Shown: piece by piece, positions 56,901-64,000 of the stretch | Numbering within the stretch: position 1 is the stretch's first letter | How the letters are laid out: each line of letters opens with the position of its first letter | Assembly (NCBI GenBank): GCA_964016875.1 | Contig: OZ024728.1 | Span: forward strand, 8,048,272-8,112,271 | Reading direction: 5' to 3' | Length of the DNA stretch: 64,000 bases | From: Fallopia convolvulus | Lineage: Eukaryota > Streptophyta > Magnoliopsida > Caryophyllales > Polygonaceae | The notes under the pieces: generated by a model | Database searches by the model: none | The model's input: only the letters and a program-made list of their open reading frames with translations | Told to the model about the DNA's origin: nothing | Position numbers and translations under genes: made by a program

Positions 56901-57103
56901 CATCCTCACTAAAATCATGCATCTGAGGTTTGATGTTCAGCCATTTCTTCATCACCAAAGACGGCCAAAAGGCCTACAGGAAAAAATAAATAAAAATTCA
57001 CAAGATCCAATTCAGCATACAAAATTATCAAAATCTGCCTCCAAAACAGCATAAATTATCAAAGAAGCCGTACCTCTGATCGCCTTCCTCTTCTGGCTCC
57101 CAT
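53974..57103 (-). CDS. IP5P2-like: Type I inositol polyphosphate 5-phosphatase
   Basis: Ten exons on the minus strand: 57103-57074, 56973-56868, 56768-56676, 56523-56436, 56342-56238, 55823-55112, 55023-54833, 54727-54619, 54412-54264 and 54181-53974. They join in frame to 596 aa. The enzyme removes the 5-phosphate from soluble inositol phosphates (IP3/IP4) and, in some members, from phosphoinositides, damping calcium and ABA signalling. The N-terminus AFWPSLVMKKWLNIKP with an acidic FSEDDFDTETESEDD stretch is close to Arabidopsis At5PTase2. The catalytic domain starts VTIGTWNVAGRAPDVDLEI and contains GFQEVVPLNAGNV, NKGSVSVSM, the first signature HIFWFGDLNYRLN (about 443-455), the second RSPAWCDRILW (about 522-532) and MSDHRPV. 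A Ser-rich linker of about 200 residues lies inside the domain, as in type I members. No WD40 repeats are present. Confidence 0.93.
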
Positions 57104-58130
57104 TGTAGGATTCTCAAATGACAGAATCCAAAGAACACAGATGCTGATAAAGGAAACAAGAACGGTAAGTATACGTCAGTATTCGCAACTTGCATTGGGT
57201 AAACCCGAAAGCATTCAACTACACTGTAGTGTAGTTGAAGATATGTGACTATATGTATATAAATAGAATTAGGCAATATAATAAATGCATAGGATTGTAG
57301 TAGGGGTCGGTTTATTTCGCGCCAAATTCAAGTAAGATCCATACCATTAAAAAACAAGCAGACGAGACAGGACATATATAATAACCAAAGGACAGACTGA
57401 AAAATGCTTAACAAGGGAAATAATTCTACCTCAACTTGCATTAAAAAGTGATAAAGAAGAAATCACATACTTCTCATGCACACGTCTGTATAGTAGCAAA
57501 GAGAGTGATGCCTAATTAGAGCCTAACATGATAGAGAGCACACTATAAATTTAAAATATATGAAATAAAATTTGGAATTGCCCTACCAAAAATGGATCTC
57601 CATCCCCAATAATTAGTAAAACTAATGAAAGGTCATTATCAGAAGACACTCAAGTATTTTTCTCAAAAACTAATTTGTCAATGGAGGACCATTGCTTTCA
57701 GAAATTAGGTGGGTTTTAGATTTGGGCAAGTCACTTTCATGTCACAGCAACCACAAGAAGAAGAAGAAGAAAAGAAGCTTCTACGTACACTGCATAACAA
57801 GAACAATCAGCAGCATAAAGATTAGGGAACCCACTTGCTCCAAAATTAAATAAAATTGAAGCATAAATCCAGGTAAAAACTCCACAGACATTATAAAATG
57901 GAAACATTCTGTCAAAATAGAGACAACCCATATGAGATTGGAAGCCAAAATACCACAAATGTTTACCTAATTGCTAGCATTCAGCATCCCAATTGGGAAT
58001 TAAATAAAGTACTTACAAATCAAAACGAACAGCAGCCACATGAAATCTAGCAAATTAAGTATATAAAATAGAGTATGGGAGTTTCAGCACATACATCATC
58101 ACAGTGCAGGAAATGGGATTTACCTACCGA
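57104..58130 (-). other. Probable 5' leader intron of the phosphatase gene
   Basis: A plausible acceptor (TTATCAG, minus, ending 57144) and a donor (GGTAGGTAAAT, about 58129-58119) would define a leader intron of about 1 kb, with the promoter beyond 58130. This is an inference from splice-like motifs only. The interval otherwise shows no gene. Confidence 0.35.
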
Positions 58131-58724
58131 TTGAATAATTGAATTGATGTCCTGTGGATTACAAGAAACAAGCCAAACTCTTATAAATAGATAATGATTA
58201 GAATTAAGAAGAAATGGACGGATAGATGAAATAAATAGATTACCAGCAATATATAGGGGGAATGGTATTAATTGTCTCTTAGAATTATAAGCAAATTGGT
58301 TTTGGAAGAAGGGAGAAAATTGGATTGTCGAATTTATACTTTTAAAAAGAAAAGAAAGGCAAACGCACCATAGGTGGTTTGGAGGTGGAAGTTGATGGAA
58401 TTGTTAAAAGAAGATTCGGACTATCAGATCCGCCAGCCCATGCAGAACAGCATTTTTGAAAGAAATTAAAATATTCTAAAGGAAGAAGGTTCCCAAGTAC
58501 AAGGTAATATGGAAATTGGAACCTTCTTTTATGAAAAAAATAGGATGAGAACCTTCTTAGGTGTCAAATTTTTTGTGCGTTGATTGGGATTTGGGAGTAA
58601 GGTAAGTTTGTTCTTGATTTAAGTTGTGAAATTGCGTGTGTCAATATTGTGGTATGTATGTGCTCTACACAAGTTTAATAGGAATTCTGTCTTAAAATTA
58701 ATTGACACATAGATTCATATATTA
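58131..58724. other. Putative promoter side of the phosphatase gene
   Basis: No coding motif, repeat or clear core-promoter element is recognised. Confidence 0.4.
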
Positions 58725-59016
58725 CTTCTTCGGTCCCTCAATCTTCTTCTTTTTATTTCTCGTTTTGCACAATATTTAAGAAAAGAAGATTTTGGGTCTT
58801 TTATGGTTTAATGAGAGAGGAAAGTGTTGAAAAGCGGGAGAAAAGTGCTAAAAAGTAGAGTATTAAAAGTGGTAGGATTTGGGGTAATTTTGAGAGTCTG
58901 ATGATGGTATTTTTGTAATTAAACACCATTAAAAATGGAAAAAAAATAAGAAATAAGAATATCAAATTAGGACACTCAAATAGGAAAATGGGAAGAACAT
59001 TGAGGAATGGAGGGAG
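58725..59016. mobile_element. Stowaway-like MITE
   Basis: A 292-bp element has TIRs CTTCTTCGGTCCCTCAAT and, reversed at the right end, CTCCCTCCATTCCTCAAT. It is flanked by TA on both sides (58723-58724 and 59017-59018). The CTCCCTCCGTYCC-type end and TA target identify Tc1/mariner Stowaway MITEs. It lies upstream of the phosphatase gene. Confidence 0.75.
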
Positions 59017-60199
59017 TACTTTAGTTTAAATCTCAACTTCACATGTGGGAAGGGGTATTCCAACAGGCTCATGCAAGTGCAACTAGCCTGACCCAGTTGA
59101 CACTTGGACAAACGGATCCATCTCAATTTTTGTATAACTACTAGGTAGACATACCCGTGCGTACGCACGGGGCATATTTTCTACTTGTCGACCTGTAAAA
59201 TTACATTAGTGTTAAATATATTCTTTTTATTTTGAAAATTATTGAGATTAAAATTAAATTAATGAAATTCTAACAAAATATTTTTAAATTTAATTTATTC
59301 CATTTAACTTTCCACCTCAATTCTAAATGTATATAATATTTCGATTCTTGGATTTTTTATGTTGACTTGAACTATTATAAAATATATAAAATTAGGATAT
59401 ATATACATAGATTTAAATGAGAGAAAACAACATAAGTTTATAAATTCAATATGTTATATTTTTTGGTATACAAATAGAAGTTAAGGACATATAATTTTAA
59501 AATAATTATATATTTCATTCATGTGCAGGTAAATACATGATTTGGAGAGACTATCTAATAAATGATTTGAAGACAAATTTACAAAAATGTAATTCATCCA
59601 AATAGTATCTTTTTACAACAATTAGAGATGTGAGCATATTACTACCTATAAATTTAGAAATAATAATGTATAACATGAAAGGAGGAAAATTATTTATTCA
59701 TTCATATGTTTGAGAAAAATAATATAAAAAATTATATGTGAAAGTGTAAAAGAAAATCTATCATTGCACCAAATACACATGAGGAATGAAAATAAACATA
59801 TATAAAACTAAAATAATACAAAATAAGGAAGAGATAAATTTAAAGAAACAAAATTTACTTTGTACCTTGTAAAATTACAAATGAAAATCAATAGTGATCA
59901 ACTCACCTAACCTAACCAATTGATAATCGTGAATAGCTCCTCCCTCATTTCTATAAGATAAGAATACAAATTTCATGGGGGAATATTATGACCATTTTTT
60001 TTTCTCAACTCAAATTTGAGAAGAAGCAAGAAAATTGGTAACACTAACACCAAAAAGAACAATATTTCAATCTACAACAATTCATGTTGATAAAGTATTA
60101 TAAACTAATCTAGATTTGAATTATAGAAACAATAGATGAGAGAATGTGAATACAAATGAATCTCTTTTACTCTTCCTTTTCAATAATTATAAGACATAT

Positions 60200-60845
60200 A
60201 TATATAAGCTATTACATGGAATATAATGAGTCAAATATACACATAAATATGGTTGTAATTAGATGTAGTAAATGTGGATAATAAGTGCATATATGAGAAT
60301 AAGCATCCTAGGAGAATTTCTATGTATACATGGAATACAATGAGTCAAAAACACACATAAATATGAGTGTAATTAGATGTATAGTAAATGTGGATAATAA
60401 ATATACATATGATAGGAATCTTATGAGAATCTCTATGTGTACACTCATATTATATATTAAAATATTTATACTAATTGTTAGGTTTTTTGACAAAAAAATT
60501 GTTAGATATTTTGATGGAAATATGCAAATAATATATGTTAAATTTATAATTTAAAATATAATATATGTTGAATTATATAATATCCACTATCATGAAATTT
60601 TTGAAGAGTTGTAAATAAAATCTATATTAGAAAAGTTTGAAAAGTTTAGTTTTGGCCAAATATATATGTTAATACATGGAATATATAATGAGTCAAATAT
60701 AGACATAAATATGGGTTTAATTACGCGTAGTAAATCTAGGGAATAAGTATACATATGAGGATAAACATCATAGTAGAATCTCTATGTATAAGTGTACATC
60801 CATATTATATATTAAAATACTTATAATAATTATTAGATTTTTAGA
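60200..60845 (+). repeat. Three diverged copies inside the minus-strand Helitron
   Basis: Units start at TACATGGAATATAATGAGTC (60214), at CATGGAATACAATGAGTC (60329) and at TACATGGAATATATAATGAG (60673). Each continues through ATAAATATG, TAATTA, TAGTAAAT and ATCTCTATGT blocks. Confidence 0.75.
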
Positions 60846-61078
60846 CCGAAAAAACGTGTTATATGTTTTGAGTGAAATATTTTTTAAATTTGCATTTTAA
60901 AATAAAATGTTGAATTATATGGTGTCCAATATCCACTATCATGGAATTTTTTTAGGGTAGTAAGCAAAAACTATTATAGAAAATTAACTTTGGAAAAATA
61001 TTTTTTCCTTGTTGCATTTGATAGAATTTTTTTATATAGATTTTACCATGAGTTGATTGGGTTATTAAAAATATTTTC

Positions 61079-61155
61079 AAAAATGATTAATTGAGTCCAT
61101 GAACTTGAGACCTTTTAATACAATTTCATGACTTTAACCATTGAGCTAAGGAGAT
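61079..61155 (-). repeat. tRNA-like (SINE-type) segment in the minus-strand Helitron
   Basis: The minus-strand text CCTTAGCTCAATGGTTAAAG resembles a pol III A box and GGTCTCAAGTTCATGG a degenerate B box, about 40 bp apart. This is a tRNA-derived SINE head or tRNA relic, not an intact tRNA. Confidence 0.5.
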
Positions 61156-61427
61156 TATTTTATCATCTAATTTAATTGACATTATAAAAAATGAGATAAT
61201 TTTCATAAATTAAATATGTATAGCAAATGCACCTTGTACATAAATTTAAATGTTATATGTATATAGATTATAAATTTTAACTAAAATTTTATTTAAGAAC
61301 TCAATATAGCAATTAGTTGAAATGAGACTCAAAACTCATTTATTATTTTAATATTTTAAAATAGGAATTTGCTTGTGATTAAGTGTATTAAAAGTGGTCA
61401 AAAATATTTTGCAATAATAAATATATG

Positions 61428-61436
61428 AGGAATTGG
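61428..61436. repeat. Left 9-bp target duplication of the Pack-MULE
   Basis: TAAATATAT is identical to 63177-63185. Confidence 0.9.
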
Positions 61437-61780
61437 CTGAAAACCACCCGTATAATATGGCATATTTCACTTAACCACCCGTATTTTCAATAATTATTAA
61501 AAACCACCCATATCACATGCTTCGTTAGTGATTCACCACCCATATCCTAGATCCGTTAGTTTCCGTCAAAAAAAGGTGACATGGCACTCACATTTGAATT
61601 TTTTTTTGTAAACCTTGCCAAATCACACACTTTTTTAATTCTCTTTTTTCTCTCTTTTCTTTTTCCTCTCTCTCCTCCCCTCTCTTTCCTTTCCTGCGCA
61701 CCATAACCCCTCTGCTCTTTCTTCTTCCTTCACCGTCTCTCAACTTCACCCTCCCTCACCAACAGCCAACCACCATTTTC
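61437..61780 (+). repeat. Left terminal inverted repeat of the Pack-MULE
   Basis: It pairs with 62835-63176, including the CTCACATTTGAATTTTTTTTTG and CTCTCTTTTC stretches (small gaps). Confidence 0.85.
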
Positions 61781-62117
61781 ACGTACAGTCAATGAATCAA
61801 ACAGAGGAAACCAACATTTTCGCGTACAATCTATGAATCAAACAGAGTTGCACTTTGGAAGACCTGCAAATGCAAGCAATTACCAACAACTTCTCCATGT
61901 CTAATTTGTAAAAGACATCAAAAAAACAATTCTAAATTTCTTTCTTCAGTAGCATGTCTTATAACTTGAAATATAATCTTTATAACATACATTCATTCAT
62001 AGCTTAAGCAATCAAAAGATTCTCCAACGAATAGGGTTAAACCGATATGAAAGTTGATAGATGCATACATGAATTTTAAGAAGTAAACATCAAAAAAAAG
62101 ACAAATTGGGACACAAC

Positions 62118-62452
62118 CTGACCTTGAAGCTTACACCTCTTAAAATATCTTTCTCCCCAAATGATTTGTATATATCTCTACAGTCTATAAGCACATCAAA
62201 TTCATCCTCAGACTCTTCATCTGAGTTCAGAAATGAAAGACATCAATTTAACAGAGGGCTTACATTCAATTTAAGGGTAGCGAATCCTTCGCTCATATTG
62301 CTATGAGGAGCTACACAAGCGCACACGATTTTTCGTGGCCCAGGAAGCTGTGGAAAGATTCTTGCACCATCGATTAGAGAATTGGTGAGAAGAGCAAACC
62401 GATTGGGAAGAGGGGAAGTAAACCACACCGAACCAGATGATATGGAGGGCAT
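62118..62452 (-). pseudogene. TGD3-like fragment: Captured fragment of a TGD3-like plastid ABC ATPase gene
   Basis: Minus-strand exon 1 (62452-62264) starts MPSISSGSVWFTSPLPNRFA and contains PGPRKIVCACVAP, a plastid transit-peptide style. A donor GTAAGC and a short interval follow. Exon 2 (62220 or 62212 to 62118) reads EDEFDVLIDCRDIYKSFGEK and DILRGVSFKVR, ending AG before GTTGTG. This is the start of the ATPase domain of TRIGALACTOSYLDIACYLGLYCEROL3 (usual DVLIECRDVYKSFGEK, ILRGVSFKIRHGEAVG), the ATP-binding subunit of the TGD1-2-3 lipid importer of the chloroplast inner envelope. The fragment stops before the Walker A motif, so it cannot be an ATPase. In-frame joining works only with the second acceptor. 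The parent gene is not in the window. Confidence 0.85.
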
Positions 62453-62834
62453 GTTTTTCTAAGCTAATTCCCTTTTCTCCCTAGACGATTTAGCAACCAG
62501 AAGATCGAAGACAAATTTAATCCATAAATTGAGCTATTCAATCGAATCCAGACGGTTTTGAAAGAAGAAACCCTCTAAATTTCATCAAAATTGGGGATTT
62601 TGAAGTTGATGCAAATGTAATTCAACGGTCAAAATCCACTGAAACCAATCAAATTTTGATAATCGACAGTGGAATTCGAGATAGATTTGATGTCATTACA
62701 AAAGCACATTTAGGGCAATTGATGCACAAGAAATTCAACGGTTGCCTAGGAAGTGGGCTTGCTCAAACATGGTCGGAGAAGAGTGGGCGGTGGTGGAAGA
62801 TTTAAGCAAGAGAGGGGTGATAGAGGAGAAGGTG

Positions 62835-63176
62835 ATTGGTTGTTGGTGAGGAAGGGTGAAGTTGAGAGATGGAGAAGGCAAAAGAAAGAGAAGAGGGGTT
62901 AGGGTGCATGCGCAGAAAAGGAAAGAGGGGAGGAGAGAGGAAAAAGAAAAGAGAGAAAAAATAAAATTAAAAAAGTGTGTGATTTGGCAAGGTTTACAAA
63001 AAAAAATCAAATGTGAGTGCCATGTCACCTTTTTTGACGGAAACTAACGAATCTGGGATTTGGGTGGTGAATCACTAACGGAGCATGTGATATGGGTGGT
63101 TTTTCATAATTATTGAAAATACGGGTGGTTAAGTGAAATATGCCATATTATACGGGTGGTTTTCAGCCAATTCCTC
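62835..63176 (-). repeat. Right terminal inverted repeat of the Pack-MULE
   Basis: It is the reverse complement of 61437-61780 and ends at the 9-bp target duplication 63177-63185. Confidence 0.85.
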
Positions 63177-63185
63177 TAAATATAT
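63177..63185. repeat. Right 9-bp target duplication of the Pack-MULE
   Basis: TAAATATAT is identical to 61428-61436. Confidence 0.9.
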
Positions 63186-63188
63186 AGA

Positions 63189-63705
63189 TGGATTTTTTTA
63201 ATAAAATGGATAGTGAATCATAATCAAGTGCATTAAGTGTGCTCATGTACACAAAATTATATATGTATGATAGATTCCAATAACGTGTGATGACATCTTA
63301 ATCTCTTTATAGCCAACTAACCCAAACAACAGACGGGTAGCTCAATTGCTAAACATAAGCCCAAACAATTAGGAAACGGGCCCAAGACTAGATCGTCAAC
63401 TCTGATACCATATAAAAATCTGCGGGCCGATATAGGGGTGTCGTGCATATGTAAGCTTAGTACACAAGTCCTAGTGGAGATTTCATCCTAAAACCAATTA
63501 GTGATTGAAGAAGTAACCCATATGCTTATATACTAGTCTAGTTTAAGTATTAACTTTCAATAAAACAAGGGAGGGGTATTCCAACATAAGTAATTCATTT
63601 ATAAGTGAAATTAGTTTACAAATTAAGAATATTATAACTAATCTCATATTGCTTGAGTTAGGTGAATGACATTTTGAGATAAATTTTACCCTTCTAAACT
63701 TGATT
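63189..63705 (-). repeat. LTR-retrotransposon edge with primer-binding-site motif
   Basis: ACTCTGATACCA near 63398-63409 is the reverse complement of TGGTATCAGAGT, an initiator tRNA-Met type primer site. The DNA to its right (63424-63565) is related to the LTR-like repeats at 8.9-9.3 kb. No gag or pol follows on the left, so this is a fragment. Confidence 0.45.
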
Positions 63706-63710
63706 GATCT

Positions 63711-63890
63711 TTTTTTTTAGCAAAGAGGAGGTAGCACTCTTTGTTCCTCAAGAAAGAATTTTATTAAAACAAGAAAAAAAGGGCTAAGTAGACAACAATC
63801 GTTGGATAGTCCGACCCCTTACATCATTAAATAACAGAATTAAAATCCCCTCGGGACCGAGCACGTATCTATCTTATGCATGAAGCCGCA
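63711..63890 (-). mobile_element. 3' end of a second LINE of the same family
   Basis: Nine T's (63711-63719) are followed by sequence aligning with the 3' end of the LINE at 35204-35340: both contain GAATTTTATTA or CATTTTATTA, AAAAAGGGCTAAGTAG and CCGACCCCTTACATCAT. The match fades near 63890, indicating severe 5' truncation. Confidence 0.75.
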
Positions 63891-64000
63891 AATCCATTGT
63901 CCTCTATGTGGTTGTAACCATCCTTCTGTTGTTGACCACTACATCAATAATTCAATATTGACCTTTATCTATCATTCTCTAGGGAACTCCATGTGAAATC

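Larger units (their letters stand above)
61437..63176. mobile_element. Pack-MULE (long-TIR Mutator-like element) carrying TGD3 exons
   Basis: A 1740-bp element has both ends reading GAGGAATTGGCTGAAAACCA inward. The inverted repeats pair for roughly 340 bp each (about 61437-61780 and 62835-63176) with some mismatches. A perfect 9-bp target duplication TAAATATAT flanks it, the Mutator length. No transposase is encoded. Between the TIRs are two exons of a cellular gene with their intron. The repeats' youth (few mismatches) suggests a fairly recent insertion into the older Helitron. Confidence 0.93.
59140..63188 (-). mobile_element. Minus-strand Helitron hosting a Pack-MULE
   Basis: On the minus strand it starts TCTATATATTTA after an A (63188 downward). 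It ends with an 18-bp palindrome CCCGTGCGTACGCACGGG (59171-59154), a short spacer, then CTAGT (59144-59140). The next base is A rather than the usual T. Taking out the 1749-bp Mutator-like insertion leaves about 2.3 kb. There is no Rep/helicase. The 3' hairpin is nearly the same as in the Helitron at 31737-33672, so they are one family. Confidence 0.75.

Noticed and set aside
62735..63028. Minus-strand open frame of 97 codons with a Ser/Pro/Phe-rich sequence
   Set aside because: It lies mostly in the right inverted repeat of the Pack-MULE, and its composition follows the CT-rich repeat.
1..64000. CRISPR array, bacterial operon, phage or plasmid features
   Set aside because: The window has spliced plant genes and eukaryotic transposons throughout, and no regular direct-repeat and spacer array exists.

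Overview
This is plant nuclear DNA, most likely from a eudicot. It is strongly AT-rich. Its genes are split by GT-AG introns and resemble Arabidopsis families, and most of the rest is layered plant transposons. I cannot name the species; an asterid is a guess from overall style.

Five intact protein genes can be modelled. An NPF7-type (NRT1.5/NRT1.8-like) transporter lies on the + strand (26115-29698, 5 exons, 602 aa). A small KIN/LEA-like stress protein is on + (39638-40772, 3 exons, 76 aa). A plastid pyruvate kinase beta subunit closest to PKP3 is on - (43580-49369, 11 exons, 576 aa). A secreted protein with a six-cysteine prolamin-like/ECA1 domain and a proline-rich tail is on - (52258-53223, 321 aa). 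A type I inositol polyphosphate 5-phosphatase, closest to IP5P2, is on - (53974-57103, 10 exons, 596 aa). They are independent transcription units with no operon-like logic.

The first 25 kb holds no intact gene. In order it contains a Helitron-like end, a Ty3/gypsy remnant, a CACTA fragment with its terminus, a possible LINE 3' end, a Helitron 3' end, a decayed Ty1/copia element (9285-14322) carrying a hAT-like MITE, two oppositely oriented hAT MITEs of one family, several diverged tandem duplications, a GATGCAC-motif array, an inverted-repeat element, a solo LTR and an RTE-type LINE remnant.

Between 30.4 and 39.3 kb there is layered nesting. A broken copy of pyruvate kinase exon 1 is split by a short copia-like element (30796-33842, 5-bp target duplication ATAAC). 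The right LTR of that element is split by a 1.9-kb Helitron (31737-33672); the left LTR is the unfilled copy of the same site. Further right, a Helitron replication-helicase relic is split by a 5'-truncated LINE.

From 58.7 kb to the end lie a Stowaway-like MITE and a minus-strand Helitron (59140-63188). Inserted at the Helitron's 5' end is a long-TIR Mutator-like element with a perfect 9-bp target duplication (61437-63176). That element carries exons of a TGD3-like chloroplast lipid-transport ATPase gene, so it is a Pack-MULE. This is the most interesting object in the window. All family names come from reading translated motifs; no database search was run.
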